A stretch of DNA of 64,000 nucleotides, taken from Amycolatopsis pithecellobii (GTDB lineage: Bacteria; Actinomycetota; Actinomycetes; Mycobacteriales; Pseudonocardiaceae). The notes under the pieces are model-generated. The model saw only the letters and a list, made by a program, of their open reading frames with translations. It had not been told where the DNA came from and made no database searches. Both the position numbers and the translations under genes were made by a program. The stretch covers positions 1 to 64,000 of the forward strand of contig NZ_WMBA01000031.1 in assembly GCF_009707865.1 (NCBI RefSeq), in the 5' to 3' direction. Position 1 is the first letter of the stretch; each line of letters begins with the position of its first letter. Of the stretch, positions 14,994 to 24,567 are shown piece by piece.

Positions 14994-15008
14994 GTCTCAA
15001 ATTGAGAC
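14994..15008. promoter_or_regulatory. Operator palindrome 1: GTCTCAAATTGAGAC
   Basis: A perfect 7+1+7 dyad, extended to 10+1+10 over 14991-15011. It lies between the divergent activator gene and the small gene at 15044. The same sequence recurs at 15282 and, with one change, at 31470. Confidence 0.8.
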
Positions 15009-15043
15009 ACGCCGGCCGTCGCGCACGGCTGTCTCATGGACAC

Positions 15044-15274
15044 ATGGCCGACGAGACGTACAACCCGTGGACCGTCGTCAACGTGGTCTTTCACCACCTG
15101 GTGGAGCAGGGACTGCACCCCGAACTCGGCGAGGGCGGCCATCCGGGTGACCCTGCCGCCGAGCTGCTGCGTGCGTTCGGGATCCAGCCCCATGTCGAGG
15201 GCGATGCGCGGGTGCACGACAAGGTCCGGCAACAGCTCGCGGACCTGCGCGAGCGGATGCTCGGCGAGCAATGA
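15044..15274 (+). CDS. Small conserved protein of the propane monooxygenase locus
   Basis: 76 aa, soluble, beginning MADETYNPWTVVNVVFHHLV; mostly helical, with charged C-terminal KVRQQLADLRERMLGEQ. It has no cysteines or membrane segment and no motif I can assign. The ATG at 15044 is favoured over the in-frame upstream extension because the latter would start inside the first operator. It is bracketed by two copies of the same 15-bp operator, so it should be controlled with prmA, and may assist hydroxylase assembly or tune the activator. Function unknown. Confidence 0.75.
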   Translation: MADETYNPWTVVNVVFHHLVEQGLHPELGEGGHPGDPAAELLRAFGIQPHVEGDARVHDKVRQQLADLRERMLGEQ

Positions 15275-15281
15275 ACCGGGT

Positions 15282-15296
15282 GTCTCAAATTGAGAC
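15282..15296. promoter_or_regulatory. Operator palindrome 2: GTCTCAAATTGAGAC, upstream of prmA
   Basis: Identical to the copy at 14994. It ends 95 bp before the prmA ATG and is followed 29 nt later by GTCCCATAAGAC. It is the best candidate for the activator's site at the monooxygenase operon. Confidence 0.8.
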
Positions 15297-15325
15297 CCGC
15301 GTCACATCGACGGGGCCTTGTAATC

Positions 15326-15337
15326 GTCCCATAAGAC
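15326..15337 (+). promoter_or_regulatory. Shared promoter element GTCCCATAAGAC upstream of prmA
   Basis: Matches GTCCGATAGGAC at 31515-31526 in 10 of 12 bases, at nearly the same distance from the palindrome. Probably the core promoter (-10 region) of the regulated transcript. No sigma-54-type GG/GC pair is evident. Confidence 0.5.
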
Positions 15338-15391
15338 GTGTGCCCACGCGCCGAACCTGAACTCGCCCGCGATCACGGGTAAGGAGCCGCA

Positions 15392-17044
15392 ATGAGCCGT
15401 CAGAGCGTGGCGAAAGCCCACCAGAAAATCCAGGAACTCTCCTGGGAGCCGGCCTATCACGAGCCGGTGTCCCAGTACGGGACCGACTACACCTTCCGCA
15501 AGGCCAAGAAGAAGGACCCGTTGAAGCAGGTGCTGCGGTCCTACTTCCCGATGCAGGAGGAAAAGGACCACCGGGTCTACGGTGCCGAGGACGGTGCCAT
15601 CCGCGGCAACATGTTCCGGCAGGTTCAGGAACGCTGGCTGGAATGGCAGAAACTGTTCCTGTCGATCATCCCGCTGCCGGAGATCTCCGCGGCGCGGGCG
15701 ATGCCGCTGCTGTTCCGCACCGTTCCCAACCCGGAGCTGCACAACGGACAGGCCATCCAGATGATCGACGAGGTACGGCACTCGACGATCCAGCAGAACC
15801 TCAAGCGCCTGTACATGAACAACTACATCGACCCCGCCGGCTTCAACTCGAGCCTGCGCAACTTCCAGAACGACTACTGCGGCACGATCGGCCGCCAGTT
15901 CGCGGAAGGGTTCATCACCGGTGACGCGATCACCGCGGCGAGCATCTACCTGACGATCGTCGCCGAAACCGCCTTCACCAACACCCTGTTCGTCGCGATG
16001 CCCGCCGAGGCCGCCGCCAACGGCGACTACCTGCTGCCGACGGTGTTCCACTCGGTGCAGTCCGACGAGTCGCGGCACATCTCCAACGGGTACGCGACGC
16101 TGCTGATGGCGCTGTCCGACGAAAGCAACCACCAGCTACTCGAACGCGACCTGCGCTACGCGTGGTGGAACAACCACGCCGTGGTGGACGCGGCGATCGG
16201 TACCTTCATCGAGTACGGCACCAAGGACCGCCGCAAGGAGCGCGAGAGCTACGCGGAGATGTGGCGCCGGTGGATCTACGACGACTACTACCGCAGTTAC
16301 CTGGTGCCGCTGGAGAAGTACGGCCTGGTGATCCCGCACGACCTCATCGAGGAGGCGTGGAACCGGATCTGGAACAAGGGGTATGTGCACGAGGTGGCGC
16401 AGTTCTTCGCCACCGGGTGGCTCGCCAACTACTGGCGGATCGACCCGATGACCGACGAGGACTTCGAGTGGTTCGAGTACAAGTACCCCGGCTGGTACGA
16501 CAAGTACGGAAAGTGGTGGGAGAACTACAACCGGCTGTCCGTCCCGAACGGACACAAGCCGATCGCGTTCGAGAACGTCGACTACGTGTACCCGCACCGC
16601 TGCTGGACCTGCATGGTGCCGTGCCTCATCCGCGAGGACATGGTCGTGGACAAAGTGGACGGTCAGTGGCGTACCTATTGTTCGGAGACCTGCCGCTGGA
16701 CCGACGCCGAGGCGTTCCGGCCGACCTACCAGGGGCGCAGCACCCCGAACATGGGCCAGCTCATCGGTGCCCGGGAATGGGAAACCCTTTACCACGGCTG
16801 GAACTTCGCGGACATCGTGCAGGACATGGGCTACGTCCGTGACGACGGCAAGACCCTCGTCGCGCAGCCACACCTGGACCTCGACCCGAAGAAGATGTGG
16901 ACGCTGGACCACCTGCGCAGGTGCCCGGAGTTCCCCAGCCCGAACGTGCTGCTCAACGAGATGACCGACGAACAGCGGTCCGCCTTCGTCGCCGACTACA
17001 ACCGGCAGGGCCCGGCGGGGCGTCCCGCACCGGCCGAGGGCTGA
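15392..17044 (+). CDS. prmA: Propane/acetone monooxygenase hydroxylase large subunit
   Basis: 550 aa, normal for the alpha subunit of soluble diiron monooxygenases. All six iron ligands can be placed: Glu97, Glu127 and His130 (IDEVRHS), then Glu192, Glu226 and His229 (SDESRHI). It oxidises propane at C2 to 2-propanol, and in the Mim system also acetone to acetol and phenol to hydroquinone. A Cys-rich segment near 405-430 ([16 protein letters not shown]) is like the extra C-terminal domain in this subgroup. AAGGAG precedes the ATG. First gene of prmABCD; expected in the cytoplasm as an (alpha-beta)2 hydroxylase with PrmC. Confidence 0.95.
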   Translation: MSRQSVAKAHQKIQELSWEPAYHEPVSQYGTDYTFRKAKKKDPLKQVLRSYFPMQEEKDHRVYGAEDGAIRGNMFRQVQERWLEWQKLFLSIIPLPEISAARAMPLLFRTVPNPELHNGQAIQMIDEVRHSTIQQNLKRLYMNNYIDPAGFNSSLRNFQNDYCGTIGRQFAEGFITGDAITAASIYLTIVAETAFTNTLFVAMPAEAAANGDYLLPTVFHSVQSDESRHISNGYATLLMALSDESNHQLLERDLRYAWWNNHAVVDAAIGTFIEYGTKDRRKERESYAEMWRRWIYDDYYRSYLVPLEKYGLVIPHDLIEEAWNRIWNKGYVHEVAQFFATGWLANYWRIDPMTDEDFEWFEYKYPGWYDKYGKWWENYNRLSVPNGHKPIAFENVDYVYPHRCWTCMVPCLIREDMVVDKVDGQWRTYCSETCRWTDAEAFRPTYQGRSTPNMGQLIGAREWETLYHGWNFADIVQDMGYVRDDGKTLVAQPHLDLDPKKMWTLDHLRRCPEFPSPNVLLNEMTDEQRSAFVADYNRQGPAGRPAPAEG

Positions 17045-17056
17045 CGGTTGTGGACC

Positions 17057-17080
17057 GGGGAGGGCGCACGCGCCCTCCCC
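17057..17080 (+). other. Intra-operon hairpin between prmA and prmB
   Basis: Perfect 10-bp arms GGGGAGGGCG (17057-17066) and CGCCCTCCCC (17071-17080), 4-nt loop, 28 nt before the prmB start. No U-tract follows. It may lower downstream expression or protect the prmA message 3' end, fitting a need for more hydroxylase than reductase. Confidence 0.65.
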
Positions 17081-17108
17081 GCCTGTAGCGCCGATCGAAG
17101 GAGTCTCG

Positions 17109-18146
17109 TTGGCGGACAAGCATGTGGTGCGGTTCGAACCCGTGGGGATCGAGATCGAGGCGGACGAAGACCAGACGATTCTCCGCGCCGCCGCCGAGCA
17201 GGGCGTCATGCTGATGCACGGCTGCAAGGAAGGCCAGTGCGCCTCCTGCAAATCCTTCATTCTCGACGGCGATGACGTCGAGCACGACCGGTACTCCACC
17301 TTCGCGCTGCCCGATTTCGAAAAGGAGGAGGGATACACCCTGCTGTGCCGGGCACACGCCTACGAGGACCTCACGATCGAGCTGCTCAACTACGACGAGG
17401 AGATGATCCACTCCGGACTCCCGATCCAGCAGGCGGTCGTCGAGGTGGTCTCGAAGGACCGTGTCACCCACGACATGCGGCATCTGATCGTGCGGCTGGT
17501 GGAGCCGGAAACGGTGAAGTTCTTTCCGGGGCAGTATCTGGACTTCTCGGTGCCCGGCACCGGCGAGACCCGGTCGTTCTCGATGGCGAACACGTCCTCG
17601 CGGGAAGGCGGGCGGCTCGAGTTCGTCATCAAGTGCTATCCGGATGGGCTGTTCTCGAACTTCCTCGACACGCGCCTGGAAGTCGGGGACCGGCTGGACG
17701 TGACCGGACCGTTCGGGGTGTTCACCTTGCGGGACAACCCGGACGCGGATCTGGTGTTCATCGGCGGGGGCGCCGGTATGGCGCCGATCCTGGCGTTGCT
17801 GCGCTCGATGGCCGAGCGCGGTATCGAGCGGAAGACGACCTTCTACTACGGCGCGCGGCGTCGCAAGGACCTCTGTTTCGAGGAGGAACTTCGCGCGCTG
17901 GAGGAGAAGCTGGCCGATTTCCGTTACGTACCAGCACTGTCCGAACCGGACGGTGAGGACTGGGACGGGGAGACCGGGTTGATCACCGACGTGCTGCGCC
18001 GGTGCGAAACCGGTCTCGACGGTGCCGACGCGTATGTGTGCGGGCCGCCACCGATGGTGGAGGCGGCGCTGGAACTACTGCCCGCCTTGGGTGTGGCTGA
18101 GAAACGAGTCTTCTACGACAAGTTCACGACGACGGGTGAGGGATAA
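17109..18146 (+). CDS. prmB: Propane monooxygenase reductase
   Basis: 345 aa, TTG start with GAAGGAG six bases upstream. N-terminal plant-type [2Fe-2S] ferredoxin domain with Cys39, Cys44, Cys47 (GCKEGQCASCKSF) and Cys80, then an FNR-like module: FAD-binding RSFSMANTS, and NAD(P)H-binding GGGAGMAPILALL and YVCGPPPMVEAAL. It carries electrons from NADH through FAD and the Fe-S cluster to the diiron centre of PrmA. Separated from prmA by a strong hairpin and followed 4 nt later by prmC. Confidence 0.95.
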   Translation: MADKHVVRFEPVGIEIEADEDQTILRAAAEQGVMLMHGCKEGQCASCKSFILDGDDVEHDRYSTFALPDFEKEEGYTLLCRAHAYEDLTIELLNYDEEMIHSGLPIQQAVVEVVSKDRVTHDMRHLIVRLVEPETVKFFPGQYLDFSVPGTGETRSFSMANTSSREGGRLEFVIKCYPDGLFSNFLDTRLEVGDRLDVTGPFGVFTLRDNPDADLVFIGGGAGMAPILALLRSMAERGIERKTTFYYGARRRKDLCFEEELRALEEKLADFRYVPALSEPDGEDWDGETGLITDVLRRCETGLDGADAYVCGPPPMVEAALELLPALGVAEKRVFYDKFTTTGEG

Positions 18147-18150
18147 CGAA

Positions 18151-19338
18151 ATGTCAGCTCCGACAACTGGGTCGACCACCCAAGAACGCAGCGTGCCGAA
18201 GCCTGTTTTCACCGACGCCGAGGCGGGCGCTAAACAGTTCCCGGACTCGCAGCTGCGGCGGTTCAACTACTTCAACCCGGCCAAGCGCAAGCAGAGCCAC
18301 TACGAGGACGTGACCGTCGAGGTTCAGCCGGATCCGCGGCACTATCTCACCCAGGGCTGGCTGTACGGCTTCGCCGACGGCCGCGGCGGATACCCGCTGG
18401 AGTGGACGAAACTGAAGGCATGGGGCACGGACCGGCCGGTGCCCGAGCGGTACCCGGGTTCCGGCGGCAAGGGCTATGACTGGCCGGCGCTCGGCTGGCA
18501 CGAGTTCCGTGACCCCAACGAGGAATGGGAGCTCACCCTCTACCGCTACAACGCCAACGTGGTCCGCCAGCTCAACCAGAACGTCGACGCGGCACGCCAG
18601 TCCAAGGCGTTCGAGCAGTGGAACCGCAACTGGGTGCACTTCGTGGCACAGCACGTCGGCGCGTGGATGCACGTGGACCACGGACTTGGTCTGTACCTGT
18701 TCGCCAACGCCAACCGGCGTGCGCCGACCAACATGCACAACAACGCGATCTCGGTGAACAGCATGCACCGGATCCGGGCCGCACAGGACCTGGCGCTGTA
18801 CAACCTGACCCTGTCCGAGGAGATCGAGGACTTCGACGGCGGCGCGCATCTCGTGACCTGGAACGAAGATCCGGCGTGGCAAGGCGTACGGGAGGTCGCC
18901 GAGCAGCTGACCGGGATCGACGACTGGTGCGAGGCGATCTTCGCCGCCAACGTCGTGTTCGAGCCGTTGGTGGGCGAGTTGTTCCGCAGCAACCTGGTGC
19001 AGCAGGCGGCACCGGCCAACGGCGACTTCGTGACACCGACCCTGATCGGCGCCGAGGAGTTCGACTACGCCGAGCGCGACCTGCGCTACACCCGCGTGAT
19101 GTTCGATTTGCTGGTCAACGACAAGGAGTTCGCCGAGCACAACCGGGCGCTGTTGCACGAGTGGCTCGGCACGTGGGTGCCACGGTGCATTCGCGCCGCG
19201 CGGACGCTGCAACCGTTGTGGTCGCAGCCCGACGCCAAACCCCGGCGCTTCGAAGACGGTCTCGACCGTGCGAAGAGCCGCTTCGGCGGCATCCTGTCCG
19301 ATCTGGGTCTGCAAGCACCGAAGGAGCTGGCGCAGTGA
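18151..19338 (+). CDS. prmC: Propane monooxygenase hydroxylase small (beta) subunit
   Basis: 395 aa. It has the ferritin-like helical plan of the beta subunit of soluble diiron hydroxylases, including ELTLYRYNANVVRQLNQNV, WVHFVAQHVGAWMHVDHGL and DYAERDLRYTRVMFDLLV, but lacks the iron-ligating ExxH pairs of the large subunit, as expected for a structural partner. ATG 18151 is chosen because upstream frame lies inside prmB. Its stop overlaps the prmD start by 4 nt, coupling it to the effector protein. Confidence 0.94.
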   Translation: MSAPTTGSTTQERSVPKPVFTDAEAGAKQFPDSQLRRFNYFNPAKRKQSHYEDVTVEVQPDPRHYLTQGWLYGFADGRGGYPLEWTKLKAWGTDRPVPERYPGSGGKGYDWPALGWHEFRDPNEEWELTLYRYNANVVRQLNQNVDAARQSKAFEQWNRNWVHFVAQHVGAWMHVDHGLGLYLFANANRRAPTNMHNNAISVNSMHRIRAAQDLALYNLTLSEEIEDFDGGAHLVTWNEDPAWQGVREVAEQLTGIDDWCEAIFAANVVFEPLVGELFRSNLVQQAAPANGDFVTPTLIGAEEFDYAERDLRYTRVMFDLLVNDKEFAEHNRALLHEWLGTWVPRCIRAARTLQPLWSQPDAKPRRFEDGLDRAKSRFGGILSDLGLQAPKELAQ

Positions 19339-19706
19339 CCACGTTCAAGACGGCCGAGAGCCCCTACAAGTCCGACAACACCGCCTCCAACAGGTGCGGT
19401 TTCACGCTGATGAACAACCAAGTCGGCGTGATCGTCGCCGAGGTGCTGGAGAAACTGCCCAACGTCACCATCACCCACCTGCCTTCGATGATCCGGGTGG
19501 ACGGTCAGAACAGGTTCGACGTGGTGTACGCCGACGTCGACGAGGCCGCCGGTGAGGAGGAAGGCTGGTTCAACGCGGCCGAGTTCGAGGAGAGCATGTC
19601 CACCCACTACGGCCGGATGGTGCACCTCGACGACCGCACGATCATGTTCGCCAACCCCGAGGACGCGGCCGAGTATCTCGACTTCGACCTCAAGCCCATC
19701 CGTTAA
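19335..19706 (+). CDS. prmD: Propane monooxygenase coupling (effector) protein
   Basis: 123 aa, GTG start in a GTGA overlap with prmC. It matches the MmoB/DmpM effector family in size and in features such as NRCGFTLMNNQVGVIVAEVL and ITHLPSMIRVDGQNRFDVVY. The family binds the hydroxylase near the diiron site to gate O2 and substrate access and couple NADH use to oxidation. The next gene is 111 nt away, and the gap contains a dispersed repeat element (19722-19787). Confidence 0.93.
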   Translation: MTTFKTAESPYKSDNTASNRCGFTLMNNQVGVIVAEVLEKLPNVTITHLPSMIRVDGQNRFDVVYADVDEAAGEEEGWFNAAEFEESMSTHYGRMVHLDDRTIMFANPEDAAEYLDFDLKPIR

Positions 19707-19721
19707 AACCATGCTGAGCGT

Positions 19722-19787
19722 GGCTTGCGTGGCGGCGTGGGCAGCAGAGTGCCGGTTAACGGCCCACAGCAAGCGGCTCCGCCGCTT
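19722..19787. repeat. Dispersed 64-66-bp element, copy A
   Basis: Begins GGCTTGCGTGGCGG and ends with ACGGCCCACAG, CAAGCGGCTCCGCCGCTT. The last part folds as AAGCGGC (19771-19777), loop TCC, GCCGCTT (19781-19787). Copy B is at 37588-37651 in the opposite orientation, with a different loop and diverged middle. Confidence 0.65.
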
Positions 19788-19817
19788 CAACAAGACGATC
19801 GAAAGGGGGTCAACCCG

Positions 19818-20855
19818 ATGTACGAGAAGGATGGCGAGAAGTACTTCGTCGTCGACGGGCACACCCATTTCTGGGACGCGAGCCCGGAGAACTGGGTACC
19901 GGGACAGGAAGAGTACGCCAAAGGCTGGATCGAGTGCTTCCACGCCTACCAGGGGCTCGGTCCACAGGACACGCACTGGCCGATCGACCGGTTCCAGAAG
20001 TACTCCGAGGAACTGATGATGCACGACCTGTTCGAGGTCGGGCACGTGGACAAGGCGATTTTCCAGCCGACGAACCTGCGGCAGTGGTACATCAACGGCT
20101 TCAACACCACCGAGTCCGACGGCGCGATGGCCGAGCGGCACCCCGGAAAGTTCCTGGTGAACACCACGTTCGACCCGCGTGAGGGCGACGCCGGGATGCG
20201 GGCCTTCGAAGAGCGGGTCAAGCGTTACGGCTGCAAGGGTGTCAAGCTCTACACCGCCGAATGGCGCGGGGACTCGCGGGGCTGGAACTTGAAGGACCCG
20301 GAAGCCGCGCGGTATCTGGAAAAGTGTGAGGAGCTGGGCGTCAAGAACATCCACGTCCACAAGGGACCGACGATCTGGCCGCTGGACAAGGACGCCTTCG
20401 ATGTGTCCGATGTGGACTATGTCGCGACGAACTTCCAGGGGCTCAACTTCATCGTCGAGCACGTCGGCCTGCCACGGATCGAGGACTTCTGCTTCATGGC
20501 GACGCAGGAGCGCAACGTCTACGCGGGCCTGGCGGTGGTCATCGGCGGGCTGATGCACGCCCGGCCGAAGTTCTTCGCGAAGGTCATGGGCGAGCTGATG
20601 TTCTGGCTCGGTGAAGACAAGCTGATCTTCGGTGCCGACTACGCGATCTGGGAACCGAAGTGGCAGGTCGAAGGGTTCGTCGACTGGAACATGCCCTCGG
20701 ACGAGGAGCTGTCGGACTTCCCGCCGCTGACCGTGGCGCAGAAGAAGAAGATTCTCGGGCTCAACGCCGCGCGGCTGTACGGCATCGATGTGCCCGCGGA
20801 GCTTGACCTTCAGGCGCCGAAGGTCGTCGAGCCCGTCGGCGTGCCGAACCCATGA
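19818..20855 (+). CDS. Amidohydrolase-family metal-dependent hydrolase
   Basis: 345 aa. The metal-binding HxH is in VVDGHTHFWD (His15, His17); a C-terminal LIFGADYAIW supplies the usual Asp. It belongs to the ACMS-decarboxylase/TIM-barrel group (amidohydro-rel 2). GAAAGGGGG lies upstream of the ATG. An equivalent gene follows mimABCD in Mycobacterium. Its role in alkane or ketone oxidation is not established; hydrolysis or decarboxylation of an oxidation product, or help in enzyme maturation, are both possible. Its stop overlaps the next start by ATGA. Confidence 0.88.
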   Translation: MYEKDGEKYFVVDGHTHFWDASPENWVPGQEEYAKGWIECFHAYQGLGPQDTHWPIDRFQKYSEELMMHDLFEVGHVDKAIFQPTNLRQWYINGFNTTESDGAMAERHPGKFLVNTTFDPREGDAGMRAFEERVKRYGCKGVKLYTAEWRGDSRGWNLKDPEAARYLEKCEELGVKNIHVHKGPTIWPLDKDAFDVSDVDYVATNFQGLNFIVEHVGLPRIEDFCFMATQERNVYAGLAVVIGGLMHARPKFFAKVMGELMFWLGEDKLIFGADYAIWEPKWQVEGFVDWNMPSDEELSDFPPLTVAQKKKILGLNAARLYGIDVPAELDLQAPKVVEPVGVPNP

Positions 20856-21559
20856 CGGCACTGCACGAGCGGGGTGCCCGCGCCGGCTACGCCGAGGTGT
20901 GGTCGGCGCTGGGCACCGTCCGGGATCCGGAACTGGACGAACCGTTGACGGACCTGGGTTTTGTCGCGCGGTGCGAGGTTTCCGCCGGCAGAGCCCAGGT
21001 CCAGTTGCGGCTGCCGACGTATTTCTGCGCGCCGAACTTCGCCTTCCTGATGGTCGCGGACGCCTACGACGCGGTGTCCGCGGTGCCGGGCATCGAGGAA
21101 ACCGAAGTCGTGCTGCAGGATCACTTCGCGGCCGAAGCCATCAACCGGGGCGTCGCGGCACGCTCTGGTTTCGTCGCTTCGTTCGAGGGTGAGGCCGTGG
21201 ACGAGCTCGATTCGCTGCGCGCGGACTTCCTGCGCAAGGCGGTGCTCGCCGGGACCGACCGGGTATGCCGTGCACTGGTTTCCGCCGGGCTCGACACGGC
21301 GCGCCTGGCGGAGCTGACTCTCGGCGAGATACCGTCCACTGTGGACATTACCAGGCTGCGGGAGCGCCGCCACGAGCTGGGTTTGCCTGCCGGCGACGAC
21401 GCTCCGCTGCTGATCGATCCCGGCAGCGGTACCGGTGTCGGCGCCGGGGATGTCAAGCGGCACCTGGCCTTCGCCCGCCTCACCCGCACCAGCATGGAGG
21501 CGAACTCGGGGGTGTGCCGCGGGATGTTGCGCGTCCGTTACCAGTCCGACCGGAAGTAG
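20852..21559 (+). CDS. DUF59/MIP18-type Fe-S assembly-like protein
   Basis: 235 aa. Residues about 13-90 have the DUF59 plan: VWSALGTVRDPELDEPLTDLGF and then VQLRLPTYFCAPNF with a Cys in the usual place. DUF59 proteins (SufT, PaaD, MIP18) assist metal-cluster assembly in target enzymes. The C-terminal 140 residues have no fold I recognise. It is coupled to the amidohydrolase, and its presence in prm/mim loci suggests a part in maturing the diiron hydroxylase or the reductase cluster; that is inference. Confidence 0.82.
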   Translation: MTALHERGARAGYAEVWSALGTVRDPELDEPLTDLGFVARCEVSAGRAQVQLRLPTYFCAPNFAFLMVADAYDAVSAVPGIEETEVVLQDHFAAEAINRGVAARSGFVASFEGEAVDELDSLRADFLRKAVLAGTDRVCRALVSAGLDTARLAELTLGEIPSTVDITRLRERRHELGLPAGDDAPLLIDPGSGTGVGAGDVKRHLAFARLTRTSMEANSGVCRGMLRVRYQSDRK

Positions 21560-21667
21560 GCGGACACGGACCGCAGCCGATGCGCTTGTAGCACCCGTTT
21601 CCGCCGTGGCTGCCATCGGATTGGTAACAACAGCACAGTCGCAGATCGACAACGAGGAGGGTGCGGG

Positions 21668-22693
21668 ATGAAAGCCGTCCGGCTGCACAAATACCACCAG
21701 CAGCCCGTCGTGGAACAGGTGCCGGAGCCGGCCGCGAAGGAACCCTTCGACGTGGTCGTCAAGATCGGCGGAGCCGGGGTGTGCCGGACCGATCTGCACA
21801 TCATCGAGGAGCAGTGGGCGGAGAAGTCGGGGGTCACCCTGCCTTACACGATTGGGCACGAAAACGCGGGCTGGGTGCACGAAGTCGGTCCCGGAGTGTC
21901 CAATGTGGAGGTCGGTGACACGGTGATCCTGCACCCGACGCCGACCTGCGGGCTGTGTCATGCGTGCCGGGCCGGCAACGACATGCACTGCGAGAACAGC
22001 AGGTTTCCCGGCATCGACAGTGATGGCGGGATGGCCGAATACCTGCTCACCTCCGCACGGGCGTGCATCAAGCTCGACCCGGGAACGCAGCCAGCCGATG
22101 TCGCCGCGCTCGCGGACGCGGGCATCACGGCCTACCACGCCGTCCGCAAGGCCGTACCGCTGCTGTACCCGGGCACCGTATGTGTCGTCAACGGGGCCGG
22201 GGGACTGGGGCACATCGGTATCCAGTCGCTGAAAGCGCTGACCGCGACGAAGATCGTGGTGGTGGACCGCAACGCCGACGCGCTGAAGCTCGCGGCCGAA
22301 CTGGGCGCGGACGAAACCGTGCCGGCGGACGGGAAACAGGTCGGCGCCGTGCTCGACCTGACCGGCGGCAACGGGGCCGAGGTCGTGCTCGACTTCGTCG
22401 CCGAGCAAGGCGCGCAGCAGGACGCGTTCGCGATGACGCGTGCGGGCGGCTCGCACTTCGTGATCGGCTATGGCAGCAACATCGACATTCCGACGATCGA
22501 CATCATCTCCACCGAGCGGAACGTGGTGGGGAACCTGGTCGGCACCTACAACGATCTCGTCGAGCTGATGGTGCTGGCGCAGGCGGGAAAGGTGACCCTG
22601 CACACGAAGAAGTATCCGCTGGATGCCGCGCTCGACGCGCTGGCCGATCTCGACGCCGGTCACGTCCGCGGCCGCGCGATCCTGACCCCTTAA
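21668..22693 (+). CDS. Zinc-dependent alcohol dehydrogenase (2-propanol oxidation candidate)
   Basis: 341 aa medium-chain dehydrogenase. Catalytic zinc ligands appear in GVCRTDLH and TIGHENAG; structural zinc cysteines in CGLCHACRAGNDMHC; NAD-binding VNGAGGLGHIG, with an acidic residue (VVVDRNADAL) that favours NAD+. In propane loci the equivalent gene oxidises 2-propanol to acetone. A GAGGAGGG ribosome site precedes it. It is 108 nt from the DUF59 gene and may have an additional promoter (TTGGTAACAAC-rich stretch), but no operator copy is there. It probably continues into groEL 16 nt downstream. Confidence 0.92.
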   Translation: MKAVRLHKYHQQPVVEQVPEPAAKEPFDVVVKIGGAGVCRTDLHIIEEQWAEKSGVTLPYTIGHENAGWVHEVGPGVSNVEVGDTVILHPTPTCGLCHACRAGNDMHCENSRFPGIDSDGGMAEYLLTSARACIKLDPGTQPADVAALADAGITAYHAVRKAVPLLYPGTVCVVNGAGGLGHIGIQSLKALTATKIVVVDRNADALKLAAELGADETVPADGKQVGAVLDLTGGNGAEVVLDFVAEQGAQQDAFAMTRAGGSHFVIGYGSNIDIPTIDIISTERNVVGNLVGTYNDLVELMVLAQAGKVTLHTKKYPLDAALDALADLDAGHVRGRAILTP

Positions 22694-22706
22694 GCTGGAG
22701 GAGTAG

Positions 22707-24401
<1,695 letters not shown>

Positions 24402-24416
24402 GCGTTATCTCGCGGC

Positions 24417-24453
24417 GCCGCCGGCGTGGGACTTCGGGTCTCACGCCGGCGGC
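24417..24453 (+). terminator. Terminator of the propane monooxygenase operon
   Basis: Perfect 12-bp outer arms GCCGCCGGCGTG (24417-24428) and CACGCCGGCGGC (24442-24453), a paired inner stem and a TTCGG loop, followed by ATTTTCTT. This is one of the few U-rich terminators in the window. Confidence 0.85.
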
Positions 24454-24567
24454 ATTTTCTTGCGCGGTCGTGAAGTCTGCACCGGATCGGCTCTTGTTTA
24501 GTTGGTTCAGACCATGCATACTTCGTTGTCACCAACAACAAACGTTGATCCGCTGGTGGTGACGCCG

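Noticed and set aside
15296-15391. A sigma-54 (-24/-12) promoter upstream of prmA, suggested by the enhancer-binding-like regulator.
   Set aside because: No TGGCAC-N5-TTGC-like pair is present, the regulator lacks GAFTGA, and sigma-54 is not expected in Actinobacteria.
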